Shown here piece after piece: positions 7,830-16,012 of a stretch of 64,000 nt of DNA. A program made the position numbers and the translations under genes. Under the pieces are notes generated by a model. That model was not told the origin of the DNA. It saw nothing but the letters and a program-made list of their open reading frames with translations, and ran no database searches. The DNA is taken from positions 1-64,000 of the forward strand of contig JAHCJZ010000009.1 in assembly GCA_026126025.1 (NCBI GenBank), in the 5' to 3' direction. Positions within the stretch are counted from its first letter, which is position 1; every line of letters begins with the position of its first letter. Origin of the DNA: Bauldia sp. Its GTDB lineage: Bacteria; Pseudomonadota; Alphaproteobacteria; Rhizobiales; Kaistiaceae.

Positions 7830-9554
7830 TCACGAGAGCCACTCCGCGGCCGTCACCAAGCCCTTCGCCGGGTAGTCGATCAGCCCGAGCGTTCGCAGCG
7901 AGCCGAGGAGGTTTCCGAACCCGCCGCTGGTCGGGCTGTAGCCCGTCGCATCGCCAAGGGCCTCCCGCGTAATATCACCACGCGCGTCGAGCACCGCGCG
8001 CAGCACCCGCTGTTGCGGACCGCTCAGGATGGACATGGCACGATCGACAACGGATGTGCCGCCAGCCTCAGGCGCCGATGCGCGGCCAGTGTCGGTCAGC
8101 GAGACGAGGCCTGATGCCGGGTAGTCGATATGCCCTGCGGTCCGAAGCTGACCCAAGAGGTTCCCGAAGCCGCCTGATGTCGGGGAATAGCCCGCCACAA
8201 CGCCGACCTGGATCCGGGTCGGCCGATCGAACCCGAGGCCGGACCAGAAGGCCAGAGCCTCAATGACCTTCATCTGCGGGCCGGTGAGGTCGCCAGTCGG
8301 TTGCGGAATTGAAGCCGGTTTCGGCTTTGGTTGCGGAGCGGATCGCGCAACCGTTGGTCGGTGTCGGCTGGCAACGTCGTCAGCCATCGCGACGGTGAAC
8401 CCAGAAAAGCTGGACAGCAGGCGGCGCGCGTCACCAGCGGCGCTCTCCGCTCGCGCCAGAGCGTCGGCTAGGTCGCTCGCCAGAGCCGCCACAGCGCGGA
8501 GCGTCTTGTCCGCCCCATCCTCATGGCCGCGCTGGTAGCCGCGCTCCTCAGCCTCCGCGAGCGCTGCCGGGTCCGGGATATTCTTCGGAATATTTTGCGC
8601 GGCTTTCAGTTCCCGGGTGAGCCGGGCGATCTCGGCTTTCAGCACCCGCGGATCGTTCGCTTTCGCTTCCGCTTCGACCGTCGCCAGCCGGTCCTTCAAC
8701 GCCCCGAGGTCCAGTGCTTTCAGCAAGGCGGCCTTGACCTTCTCGCCGCGGGCGGGAGTGCGCGAGGAGTCGAACGTCGCCTTGACCGGAAATTGCTCGG
8801 TCGAGAGAACGCCCCGGCCGGGAACCCACACTACGGCGCGGCCGCGGTCCATCGCCGGCAGGGACGCGAGAATCGCCTTGCCCTGTTCCCGGTCGGCTTG
8901 CCCCTCGATCCAGTCACCAAGCGCTTTGCGGTCCTGCGAGGCGGTGAGCTTGAACGCGATCAGTCCGTCGACCTGACTGAGCACGTCCTTGTTGACGACG
9001 GCCGGCCGCTGCGTGATCAGCCACGGGATGAACCCGGCTACCCGGCCTCGCCGGACGATCGTCTCCATCATGCCGAGCAGTTTTGCCGGGTCCTGGTCGC
9101 GGTCGCGGATGACCTGTGGTGCCCACATGTCGGCTTCGTCGAACACGAGATGCAGCGGGTTCGGCCGCGCCCTCTGAGCCCGGTAGAGCGCCGTGAGGAA
9201 CGCCAGCATGAAGCGGCGCTCGGCGGCCTTGGTACCGAGCTGGGAGAGGTCGAGGATCGCGCTCTCCTTCATCCCCGCGACCGTCTCGCCGATGATCGCG
9301 CCGGCGTGTTCGTTGATGGTCAGGTCGCCATGCCGGCCACCGAAGATCACCACCTCGAAAGGCGAAGGCGTCGTGCCGTCAGAAAGGAGGCGTAGGCCGT
9401 ACCAGACGCCCAGCGGGTCGATGACGATGCAGCGGTTGCCCTTGCTCAGGACGCGCTCCAGCGCAGCGCCAGCGCCGTAGGTCTTTCCTGAGCCAGCCGT
9501 GCCGACGAAGCCGAGCCGGTCGTCGAGCGCCGCGTCGGGAATCGGATGTGTCAT
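7830..9554 (-). CDS. HerA/FtsK-type ATPase with tandem winged-helix repeats
   Basis: A protein of 574 residues. Walker A GTAGSGKT lies at 18-25 and Walker B LHLVFDEAD at about 134-142. A HerA-like sensor/arginine-finger segment follows (TQRPAVVNKDVLSQVDGLIA). A charged helical region covers about 280-400, and the C-terminus has two copies of one domain (GYSPTSGGFGNLLG occurs twice, about 75 residues apart, each leading to IDYPA-GLV). The repeats look like winged-helix DNA-binding domains. It is likely a hexameric DNA pump or helicase. Its place in the integration/recombination operon suggests DNA processing; defence or exclusion is an alternative. Confidence 0.75.
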   Translation of the reverse strand: MTHPIPDAALDDRLGFVGTAGSGKTYGAGAALERVLSKGNRCIVIDPLGVWYGLRLLSDGTTPSPFEVVIFGGRHGDLTINEHAGAIIGETVAGMKESAILDLSQLGTKAAERRFMLAFLTALYRAQRARPNPLHLVFDEADMWAPQVIRDRDQDPAKLLGMMETIVRRGRVAGFIPWLITQRPAVVNKDVLSQVDGLIAFKLTASQDRKALGDWIEGQADREQGKAILASLPAMDRGRAVVWVPGRGVLSTEQFPVKATFDSSRTPARGEKVKAALLKALDLGALKDRLATVEAEAKANDPRVLKAEIARLTRELKAAQNIPKNIPDPAALAEAEERGYQRGHEDGADKTLRAVAALASDLADALARAESAAGDARRLLSSFSGFTVAMADDVASRHRPTVARSAPQPKPKPASIPQPTGDLTGPQMKVIEALAFWSGLGFDRPTRIQVGVVAGYSPTSGGFGNLLGQLRTAGHIDYPASGLVSLTDTGRASAPEAGGTSVVDRAMSILSGPQQRVLRAVLDARGDITREALGDATGYSPTSGGFGNLLGSLRTLGLIDYPAKGLVTAAEWLS

Positions 9555-9610
9555 CCCCTTCCCTCCAGCATCTCCAGCGCCCTGCGGTAGCGGGCCTCCA
9601 TCTTCGGCAT
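9551..9610 (-). CDS. Possible 19-residue peptide
   Basis: The tiny frame MPKMEARYRRALEMLEGRG starts three bases after the stop of the upstream gene. Its stop overlaps the start of the ATPase (ATGA). The spacing fits the overlapping layout of this operon, and the sequence is amphipathic-helical. It may be a real micro-protein or simply a coupling device for translating the ATPase. Confidence 0.3.
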   Translation of the reverse strand: MPKMEARYRRALEMLEGRG

Positions 9611-9613
9611 TGT

Positions 9614-10186
9614 CTATTCCACCAAGTGCATTTCGTTGCGGGCGCGAAGCGATCGCTTGTGATCGACGATCGCCTGAACGTCGGCGGCCGAAACTTCCGG
9701 CATCAGCGTCGAGATGTCAGGCATGTTGGCGAGGAACTGCTTCGCCGCATCGGAGTCGAGCCCGGACGCGAGAATGTTCGTCTGCGCCTCCAAGCTCATG
9801 TGCTCGATCTTGGTGAGCGCAGCGCGCTCGATCGACTCGATCTTCGCCTTGGCGGCTCGGCGCAATTCGGCCTGCCGTTCCTTCACCGCATTCTGGCCGC
9901 GTCCGTGCCAGAACATGTTGATGCCCGGCGCGAACTCCGGCGGGATGCCGAGCGCCCGGCAGCGCTTCTCGATCTCCGCCTGTGCGGCCGCCAAGGCTTC
10001 CTGAGCCTGGGCGAAGGCGGTCTTCCAAACCGCATCGTCGTCGAACGAATAGATTGTCGCGGACTGTGCCTCGAAGTCGGCGAGGAGTTGCGCGGAGCGC
10101 TGTTCGGCCGCTTTCTTCAGAACGGCTTCGCGCTTTTTGACGAGCCGCAGAAGATCGTCGCGCTCGCCCTTTGTCATCGTCGCCAT
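9614..10186 (-). CDS. Phage protein with long coiled coil, function unknown
   Basis: A protein of 190 residues, mostly helical, with heptad-like stretches (DDLLRLVKKREAVLKKAAEQ and VKERQAELRRAAKAKIESIE). A conserved-looking block, EFAPGINMFWHGRGQNA, lies in the middle. It starts with an ATG that overlaps the stop of the upstream gene (TGATG). I recognise no enzyme motif. Its place between an HNH-like gene and the HerA-like ATPase suggests a DNA-associated role. Confidence 0.65.
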   Translation of the reverse strand: MATMTKGERDDLLRLVKKREAVLKKAAEQRSAQLLADFEAQSATIYSFDDDAVWKTAFAQAQEALAAAQAEIEKRCRALGIPPEFAPGINMFWHGRGQNAVKERQAELRRAAKAKIESIERAALTKIEHMSLEAQTNILASGLDSDAAKQFLANMPDISTLMPEVSAADVQAIVDHKRSLRARNEMHLVE

Positions 10187-10623
10187 CAGCGTTTACCTCT
10201 CGCAAACGAGTTCCCGCCGCGCAGGCTGCGCTTCGGCCATTTCGACTTGGGGAGGGCCTCGCCCTGGTCCCGCGCCAGCATCCGGCGGCGGGACTCCTCC
10301 TGCGCCTTCGTCAGCCGGCGCACCTTGGCGATGGCGTGGATATCGCTTCCAGCGCTGGTCGCCTTCGTGCCGCTCGTCTTGGCCGCGTGGGCGGCCTTCC
10401 GCATCGGGCGGATCGCGTGCGGATCGTTCGGGTGCGGGATCAGCTCGCCCGTGGCCGGGTCAACGAGACGCAGCCCAAGCGCGGGCCAGTGGTCCCATTC
10501 AATGCCGCCCTGCGTGATCTCCTCGTCGGTGTAGCCGAGTAGCAAGAGGCAGGCGTGAAGCTTCACGCCGACCGGGATATGGCGACGGTGCTCGCGGGTG
10601 AGGAGGCGGCGAGGCGCCCTCAT
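10186..10623 (-). CDS. HNH-nuclease-like phage protein
   Basis: A protein of 145 residues. The segment IEWDHWPALGLR and the later HPNDPHAIRPMRKAAHAAKT look like the D-H ... N ... H-x-x-K pattern of an HNH fold. The Lys/Arg-rich C-terminus (WPKRSLRGGNSFARGKR) could bind nucleic acid. The start ATG at 10623 overlaps the stop of the preceding gene (ATGA); the longer frame upstream is non-coding in composition. The nuclease call is an inference from motif spacing only. Confidence 0.55.
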   Translation of the reverse strand: MRAPRRLLTREHRRHIPVGVKLHACLLLLGYTDEEITQGGIEWDHWPALGLRLVDPATGELIPHPNDPHAIRPMRKAAHAAKTSGTKATSAGSDIHAIAKVRRLTKAQEESRRRMLARDQGEALPKSKWPKRSLRGGNSFARGKR

Positions 10624-10850
10624 CCGGCACGCCTCCGCGCTGGAGTCGCGATCGTCTTGAGCGTGCCGTCGAGCCCGAAGATGTACTCGACGCCTTCTAG
10701 CGTCACGCTGCGCGCGCCGCCCTCTACTGCCGCTCGAAGGCCGGGCGCGTCGAGGATGCATTCACGGAGCTTGTCGACGTTCAACCCGTAGACCCGCTCC
10801 AGCCAGCGGACGAGGGCATGGTCGGAGACGCGGAGGGCAGACCGTTTCAT
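10620..10850 (-). CDS. Small phage protein, function unknown
   Basis: A protein of 76 residues with the block VSDHALVRWLERVYGLNVDKLRE near its N-terminus, a pattern that recurs in small proteins of rhizobial prophages. A C-terminal beta hairpin follows (SVTLEGVEYIFGLDGTLKTI). ATG 10850 was chosen because it overlaps the stop of the next upstream gene. It is probably part of the recombination/early left operon. Confidence 0.65.
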   Translation of the reverse strand: MKRSALRVSDHALVRWLERVYGLNVDKLRECILDAPGLRAAVEGGARSVTLEGVEYIFGLDGTLKTIATPARRRAG

Positions 10851-11020
10851 CCCCGGAACCCTCCGAAGTAGCGCTCGCAGTCGATCGCCTCGGCGTCGAC
10901 AACTCCGTCCCATGTCTTCGCCTTCTCTACGGCGAGCTCCTGGGCGGCCTGCTCGTCGCCGGCGGTGACGTAGACGTCGGCGTCCTTGGTGATGCGGACG
11001 GAGATGCGATATCTGGCCAT
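10847..11020 (-). CDS. Small protein of 57 residues, function unknown
   Basis: The frame from ATG 11020 to TGA 10847 encodes an alpha/beta peptide that begins MARYRISVRITKDADVYVTA and ends ERYFGGFRG. It follows the TAG of the upstream gene directly and overlaps the start of the next by four bases. That tight coupling supports it as a real gene. Confidence 0.6.
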   Translation of the reverse strand: MARYRISVRITKDADVYVTAGDEQAAQELAVEKAKTWDGVVDAEAIDCERYFGGFRG

Positions 11021-11173
11021 CTACCGGAACCCTCCGACGATCGCCGCTGCGATTCCGCCGACCAGGAGCCAGGCGGCGCCGGCCAGGATGACGACGGCAA
11101 GCGCGATCAGCGCGCGGCGGGCCCAGCGCGGGAACGCGGCCTGATCCTCGGGAAGAGGGTTCTTGGTGGGCAT
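11021..11173 (-). CDS. Small membrane protein (50 residues)
   Basis: Starts at ATG 11173, overlapping the stop of the upstream micro-protein (TGATG). The N-terminal half is polar (MPTKNPLPEDQAAFPRWARR). The C-terminal half is a single transmembrane helix (ALIALAVVILAGAAWLLVGG). It is too small to name. A holin-like or membrane-modifying role is possible but not shown. Confidence 0.6.
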   Translation of the reverse strand: MPTKNPLPEDQAAFPRWARRALIALAVVILAGAAWLLVGGIAAAIVGGFR

Positions 11174-11289
11174 CACGGCTTCACCGTGAAGCAAACCAGC
11201 AGCACGCCCGCGGCGAGCAGGATCCAGAGCCACCATGGCGGCGGCCCTCCTACGCCACCCGTCGGTTCAGGGGGGCGATCCTTCGGCAT
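11173..11289 (-). CDS. Micro-membrane protein (38 residues)
   Basis: ATG 11289 to TGA 11173. A Pro/Gly-rich N-terminus (PEPTGGVGGPPPWW) leads into one transmembrane helix (LWILLAAGVLLVCFTV). The stop overlaps the start of the next membrane micro-protein, and the start lies just after the stop codon of no other gene but immediately below the 514-residue gene. The pair of adjacent single-helix proteins may form one complex. Confidence 0.5.
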   Translation of the reverse strand: MPKDRPPEPTGGVGGPPPWWLWILLAAGVLLVCFTVKP

Positions 11290-11290
11290 T

Positions 11291-12835
11291 CTAGCGATCT
11301 CCCGCGAACATATCGTCGACCTGCTTCGTCGCCCGCATCAGCATCCCCTCGACGGCGTCTTCGACGGCCTCGACGGTCCACTTCTTCTCGCCGTCGGCGC
11401 GCTTGACGTGCCGCTCGACGGCAAACGCGATCGCCTTGAAGAGCGGCGAGATCGACGTCGCGCCGTGCTGCTTGAGCGTCGCCTCGGCCGCGGCCCTGAT
11501 GCTCGCCACGTCATCCATGCCGGCGAGCGCCTTGTGCAGCACCCGCACGACCGATTCCTCGGAGGAAGAGAGGCCGGCCGGCGCGGAGGATCGGCCAGCC
11601 GGCCCCGGTGACGCCGCGGACGGAAGGGCAGCATCACCAGCCGCCGGGGAGGACTCGGCGGCGTCGGAATTGGGTGGAGGGGGCGCGGTCTCCTGCGCGA
11701 CCGCAACGGTTTCCGTAACCACCGCGGCCTGAGCCGCCCCAAGTGCAAGCCTTTCATCAGTTTGTGGGTTGGCAGTGGAATCGCCCGCGCCGCCCGCAGG
11801 AGCGTCGCTGGCGGGTGAAGCCTGGGGCGGCCGGTCCGTCACAGCGGACCCCGGCGCCGCCCCGCCAGCATCGCCTGATGCCGCCTTCGCGGAGGCCGTG
11901 GGCTCATCACCCTTGACGGGGGCGGCGTTTGTCTCAGCGACCGCCCCCCGCTGTGCCCCCGATTGGACTTCTCCGGTCTCTGGGTCGATCGTCTCATCCG
12001 AGAGCGGATTGGCCACGGTTGCGTGGCCGGGACCGGCCTTCACGGCAGGCGCGAACATCTCCTCGACGGTGGACTCCCCGTTCTTCAGCGCGGCGTACAT
12101 GCCGCGCAGCACCGGGATGTGGTCGAGCGCGATGTCGATCTCGCTCGCGAGGCCAAGCGACTCGAATACCTGCGCCGGGGAGACCCCGAAGCGCGCGAAT
12201 GCGCTGACGGCCTTCTCCCGATTTTCGCTGAGGGTGATCTGGTCGCCGGCGATCACGCGCTGAACGGCGTCGTAAGCCTTCCGCCACACCGGCTTGGGGA
12301 CGCCGGACAGGATCGCGTTGCGGAGCGCGATCGAGCACGCGGCGTTCCCGGTGACGATAATCATGTCGTTCGAGAACAGGCGGTTGTGCTTGTCGACGAT
12401 TCGGCGCCGGACCTCGGCCTTGCTGGCGGCGTTGGTCTCGAGGTCGTGGAAAATGCCTTCGGCGATGACGACCTTCTCGACCCTGTCCACGTGGACGATC
12501 CGCGCCGCCACCCTGCAGTTGCCGAACGACGCCTTCAGCGCCTCGGCGAACCGGATGCTTGGCCCTTTGATCGGCTTGCCGCCGCGGGGCAGCGCGTACA
12601 TGCACTCCTCGGCCGTCTCCTCGTCGAGGGTGACGTAGGTCAGGAGCCGGTTGCGCACGTCAGTCAGCTCGCGCGGGAACCGCCGCGCCGTCGCGATCTG
12701 CGTATCGATCTCCGCGCGCGTCAGGCCAACGGCGAGGGAGGCGTCAACCTCGTCGGCGCTGATCGGCGCCGGCAGAATGTCGGCCTCGTCGACGATCTCG
12801 GCGGTGGCAGTCTTGGCTTCGGCGCGCTTGTTCAT
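11291..12835 (-). CDS. Phage recombination-associated protein, probable annealing-protein analogue
   Basis: A protein of 514 residues. The N-terminal 240 residues hold the conserved core (YALPRGGKPIKGPSIRFAEA, then EVRRRI, then MIIVTGNAACSIALRNAIL). This resembles a widespread phage family found where RecT/Erf-type single-strand annealing proteins usually sit. A long low-complexity Ala/Pro/Ser linker (about 270-430) and a small helical C-terminal domain follow. A PD-(D/E)XK nuclease gene lies immediately upstream in the operon, the classical exonuclease plus annealing-protein pairing. The start could also be a GTG one codon earlier. Annealing activity is inferred from context. Confidence 0.65.
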   Translation of the reverse strand: MNKRAEAKTATAEIVDEADILPAPISADEVDASLAVGLTRAEIDTQIATARRFPRELTDVRNRLLTYVTLDEETAEECMYALPRGGKPIKGPSIRFAEALKASFGNCRVAARIVHVDRVEKVVIAEGIFHDLETNAASKAEVRRRIVDKHNRLFSNDMIIVTGNAACSIALRNAILSGVPKPVWRKAYDAVQRVIAGDQITLSENREKAVSAFARFGVSPAQVFESLGLASEIDIALDHIPVLRGMYAALKNGESTVEEMFAPAVKAGPGHATVANPLSDETIDPETGEVQSGAQRGAVAETNAAPVKGDEPTASAKAASGDAGGAAPGSAVTDRPPQASPASDAPAGGAGDSTANPQTDERLALGAAQAAVVTETVAVAQETAPPPPNSDAAESSPAAGDAALPSAASPGPAGRSSAPAGLSSSEESVVRVLHKALAGMDDVASIRAAAEATLKQHGATSISPLFKAIAFAVERHVKRADGEKKWTVEAVEDAVEGMLMRATKQVDDMFAGDR

Positions 12836-12848
12836 CACGGTCTCCAGT

Positions 12849-13808
12849 TCACGCGGCGCGGTCCCACCACGGCGGCAGGTCGCTTTCGTCCATTTCGTTG
12901 ATCGGTTCGGCGAGCACCCACGCCTCGTCGGGGCCGAAGCGCTCCGAGAAGGCCCTGAAGCGCTCGACGGCGCGGTCGATCGCGTCCTGGCCTTTGGCGA
13001 GGATCGGGTTCTCGGGCGAGAGCTGGTATGCCCAGGTGATCGGCGCGTCCTCCGCCTGCCAGAACACGAACACGAAGGCGAAGGCCGTCACGCTGATCAC
13101 TCGGCTGAGCCAGTCGGCATCGTGCTCGCCGGCGACCCGGCCATCGCGCACCAGCGCGCCCATGGCGCGGCGGCCGTTACTGTAGTGGCGGGCCTGGATA
13201 TCGAACCGGCTGTCACCAGCGCGGCGCTTGCACGCCTCGACGAAGTCGATCTCGCGGCTATTGCGGATCGACTTCAGATCCGCGATGGCGCGGAGCTTGA
13301 GGTAGTCGAACCGGCACTTCATCGGGACGCCGTCCTGATGCCAGAACACGCTAACCTCGGCCGCGCCTCCCGAGAACGCGTCGGCGAGATTGGGATTGAG
13401 CGCGATCATCGAACCGGCGATTGCGATCCGATCGTAGTCGGCGCGGCGGAGCGCGATGCGTCCGCTTGCCTCGATCTCGGCGCGCTCGTCCTTCCCCGCC
13501 TTGATGTTCCCGGGGTACTCCGCCGGCGCGTAGCGACGCTCGAACGCCGCGGCGCCCTCCAGCACGCGGCGATGCACAGCGCGGCCGAAGATCAGTGCCT
13601 CGGTCGGCCTGTCTTCTGGCCGGGCGGGGTTCATCCATGAATGCCACCAGAAGTCCGGGGCGGAGCGGCGGAGGCGGCGAATGTCGGTGGAGCCGAGCCA
13701 CGGCGAGCGGTGATAGGTATTCTCGTCGAGGCCGAAGTAGACGCCGGCTTCGGTAATGATCTCGCCGGGCGCGAGGGTGCGGGGCTGGATCACCGTTCGA
13801 TCCTCCAT
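12849..13808 (-). CDS. PD-(D/E)XK nuclease-like protein (RecE/YqaJ-type phage exonuclease)
   Basis: A protein of 319 residues. Features of RecE-like DUF3799-type nucleases are seen: GVYFGLDENTYHRSPWLGST and ALIFGRAVHRRVLEG near the N-terminus. The active-site-like segments MKCRFDYLK (acidic residue on a strand) and IADLKSIRNSREIDF (D-x-K) come next, followed by DIQARHYSNG. It should degrade one strand of duplex DNA and hand the product to the neighbouring putative annealing protein. The ATG at 13808 is preferred; the longer frame overlaps the upstream gene. Confidence 0.8.
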   Translation of the reverse strand: MEDRTVIQPRTLAPGEIITEAGVYFGLDENTYHRSPWLGSTDIRRLRRSAPDFWWHSWMNPARPEDRPTEALIFGRAVHRRVLEGAAAFERRYAPAEYPGNIKAGKDERAEIEASGRIALRRADYDRIAIAGSMIALNPNLADAFSGGAAEVSVFWHQDGVPMKCRFDYLKLRAIADLKSIRNSREIDFVEACKRRAGDSRFDIQARHYSNGRRAMGALVRDGRVAGEHDADWLSRVISVTAFAFVFVFWQAEDAPITWAYQLSPENPILAKGQDAIDRAVERFRAFSERFGPDEAWVLAEPINEMDESDLPPWWDRAA

Positions 13809-14017
13809 CCCGCGCGCTCCAGCGCCGCGAGACCATCCGCGGCTTCGGCTCGAAAGCAATCCTGGACGACGGGTCTCGCGCGGCCCCACATGCGCTCAGG
13901 CGTCTCGCCAATGTCGATCGCCCGGCGGAATCGCCCGTAGATGCCGATCGCCAGCGTCTCGACGCGCTCGTCGAGTTCGGCCGGGTCCAGTTCGCGGGTG
14001 AGCTCGGGGAGGTCCAT
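13790..14017 (-). CDS. Small helical phage protein, function unknown
   Basis: A protein of 75 residues, mainly alpha-helical (LDERVETLAIGIYGRFRRAI), ending 19 bases inside the nuclease gene. The start ATG overlaps the stop of the upstream gene (TGATG). No motif is recognised. It is an early left-operon gene. Confidence 0.6.
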   Translation of the reverse strand: MDLPELTRELDPAELDERVETLAIGIYGRFRRAIDIGETPERMWGRARPVVQDCFRAEAADGLAALERAGWRIER

Positions 14018-14241
14018 CAGAATGGCAGCCCATCGTCGGGAACCAGCAGCAGCGTGGTGTCGACCGGATCGCGGAGCGTGGAGACCGACACTGCGCGCAG
14101 CACGAAGAACGAGTGCCGCGGGTTCGCCGCCGCAAGTCGGCGCGCTTCCTGGTCGGCCGCGGTGAACGTCTCGTGCCGCACGGTGGGATTCCACCCGGAC
14201 GGGTTCCACACGACCCAGAACGCCGCCTGCTCGCCGGCCAT
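14017..14241 (-). CDS. Small phage protein, function unknown
   Basis: A protein of 74 residues with an alternating beta/alpha pattern (AAFWVVWNPSGWNPTVRHET then SFFVLRAVSVST). The N-terminal block resembles small proteins that annotate phage DNA-metabolism loci. Both ends overlap neighbours by one base (TGATG). Confidence 0.6.
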   Translation of the reverse strand: MAGEQAAFWVVWNPSGWNPTVRHETFTAADQEARRLAAANPRHSFFVLRAVSVSTLRDPVDTTLLLVPDDGLPF

Positions 14242-14510
14242 CACGCGTGCGCCTGGTCGGCGACGGCGGGGAGGCCGGTCGAGAGAAGGTCGTCTTGCGC
14301 GCTGTCGGGCGCATCCGCCGGCGCTTTCGTCCGCCGGCTGCGCGCGACGATCGCGCTGCTCTCGACCACCATGATCTTGTGGAGGTCGGTGAAGTCGCCA
14401 GCCTTGGCCTTCTGCAGCGCGGCGATCGCGGCGGCGTGCTGGTCGAGGTTCTGCGGGTCGGCCGCCACCCAGCCTTTGATGGCGACGACATAGCCGGTTT
14501 CCATGCTCAT
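14241..14510 (-). CDS. Small phage protein, function unknown
   Basis: A protein of 89 residues beginning MSMETGYVVAIKGWVAAD, with a helical middle (AAAIAALQKAKAGDFTDLHK) and a basic, disordered tail. ATG 14510 gives a natural N-terminus; a second ATG two codons later is equally possible. No family is recognised. Confidence 0.55.
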   Translation of the reverse strand: MSMETGYVVAIKGWVAADPQNLDQHAAAIAALQKAKAGDFTDLHKIMVVESSAIVARSRRTKAPADAPDSAQDDLLSTGLPAVADQAHA

Positions 14511-14536
14511 CGGGTGGCGGTCCCTCTCGGTGTGGT

Positions 14537-15046
14537 TCAGGCCGCGCTCGGCGGCGGGGCGGTCGCAGCCGCGTGGAAAGCGTCGGCCCAGCGCTCCAGC
14601 ACGTCCGCCAGCCGGTCGTGATCCTCGGCGGCGCCGGCGAACATCGCCGCGTGCTCCCCGCCCTTGGCGGCGCTCTCCCGGCACGCCTTGGCGGCGTGTC
14701 GGTTGTCCCGGGCCCTGGTCAGGAGCCGGCGGATGCGGAGCGTCTGCCACGGCGTCGTCGCCAGCTTGACGAACTCGTCTCGCAGCGATTGGTCGATGAA
14801 TTTGTCGCCCGTGGCGTCGACCGGCGGCGCGTGGACGCCCTCCAGCAGCCCAACGCGATCGCCCTCGGCGTACCAGCCGACGGCATCCGCCACGCCGGCG
14901 AATTTGGTCCGCATGTCCTGGAACCGCCTGCCGTGCATCGGGACGACGTTGCTCGCGTCCTCGAGCATCCGGGCGACCGCAGCCCGATGACCGCGCGCGC
15001 GGCGCGGCCAGTCCTCCTCCGGGTTCCATTCACGACGGTCATCCAT
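14537..15046 (-). CDS. Phage protein, function unknown (169 residues)
   Basis: A largely helical protein with an acidic N-terminus (MDDRREWNPEEDW). The central segment FAGVADAVGWYAEGDRVGL and the C-terminal DHDRLADVLERWADAF are visible. No catalytic motif is recognised. The start overlaps the small frame upstream by eight bases, which supports translational coupling. Confidence 0.6.
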   Translation of the reverse strand: MDDRREWNPEEDWPRRARGHRAAVARMLEDASNVVPMHGRRFQDMRTKFAGVADAVGWYAEGDRVGLLEGVHAPPVDATGDKFIDQSLRDEFVKLATTPWQTLRIRRLLTRARDNRHAAKACRESAAKGGEHAAMFAGAAEDHDRLADVLERWADAFHAAATAPPPSAA

Positions 15047-15140
15047 GGCGGCGACCCCGGTGGACGATTCGTGAGAGCAACAGCGCGGCGCAGGCCGAGA
15101 CAGCGATCACCCCGGCGGTGAGGAGGAGGGTCAGGAACAT
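15039..15140 (-). CDS. Micro-membrane protein (33 residues)
   Basis: ATG 15140 overlaps the stop of the Dam gene (TGATG) and the frame ends at 15039, inside the next gene. The peptide is one transmembrane helix (TLLLTAGVIAVSACAALLLS) with a short basic tail. Tight coupling on both sides supports it. Confidence 0.5.
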   Translation of the reverse strand: MFLTLLLTAGVIAVSACAALLLSRIVHRGRRHG

Positions 15141-16012
15141 CAGTCGCTCCCCGCGGAGAGCCTAAGGCGACCATCATCCAGCCGCGTTGCGGCCAGCGGG
15201 TTGATCCACAGCGCTTCGGTGCGTTTGCGGGCGCCATCGGCCAGCGCCTCGGTCTCGACACGGTGCCAATCGGCGAGCGCATGCTCGTAGAGCTCGGACG
15301 GGTAGCCCGAGAGCACCACCATGCCGGTGAGGCCGCGAAGGAAGCCGAGCAGCTCCTCATGATCGGCATCCGACATTTCGTGCCGGTACATATGCTTGCG
15401 GTCGTACGGATGGCCCGGATTCCGCAGCGACAACAGATAGGGCGGGTCGACGTAGTGCAGCGTCTCGGGACCGTCGTGAGCGGCCATGACCTGCACCGCC
15501 GGCCGATGCTCGACGACCACGCCGGCCAAACGATCGATCACCGCGGCGAGGGTGTCGGGATAGTTCCCCCAATCTTGCGCCGGCGTCGTTCCGGAACGGT
15601 TTGAGTTGGCCCGGAAGCCGGTCTGCGCCCGATTGGTGCCGGTGGTGGCGTGTGCGTTCGAGCCGAATCCCATGCGTGACCGGATGCACAGGCGCCGCGC
15701 CGACTCGATCGGGTCGTCGGTTGGCTGGTAGCATTCGTAAAACTCGGTCCGGGCAAAGGGGGTGAGACGGAGCAATTCGACCAGGCGAGCCGAAGCCTCG
15801 GGATCGCGCAACACGCGGAAAAGGCTCACCACCTCGTCGTCGAGATCGTTGTAGACCTCCGCAGCGGCACGCGGCTTGCGGAGCAGCACGGACCCGGCGC
15901 CGCCGAACGGCTCGACATAAACCCTGTGCGGCGGGAAGTGCCCGATGATCCACGGGGCCAGCCGCCACTTGCCGCCATGCCAGCGCAGAACGGGGCGCGT
16001 CGGCGCGTTCAC
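15140..16012 (-). CDS. Phage DNA adenine methylase (D12 class, Dam-type)
   Basis: A protein of 290 residues that transfers methyl from S-adenosylmethionine to N6 of adenine. Residues 8-18 hold the WHGGKW box, residues 32-43 the AdoMet loop VEPFGGAGSVLL, and residues 188-192 the catalytic VDPPY. The helical target-recognition insert lies between them. The GTG start at 16012 has the site GGGAG and overlaps the stop of the micro-protein upstream (GTGA). The recognition sequence is unknown. Phage Dam enzymes usually protect against host restriction or alter packaging and gene timing. Confidence 0.9.
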   Translation of the reverse strand: MNAPTRPVLRWHGGKWRLAPWIIGHFPPHRVYVEPFGGAGSVLLRKPRAAAEVYNDLDDEVVSLFRVLRDPEASARLVELLRLTPFARTEFYECYQPTDDPIESARRLCIRSRMGFGSNAHATTGTNRAQTGFRANSNRSGTTPAQDWGNYPDTLAAVIDRLAGVVVEHRPAVQVMAAHDGPETLHYVDPPYLLSLRNPGHPYDRKHMYRHEMSDADHEELLGFLRGLTGMVVLSGYPSELYEHALADWHRVETEALADGARKRTEALWINPLAATRLDDGRLRLSAGSD

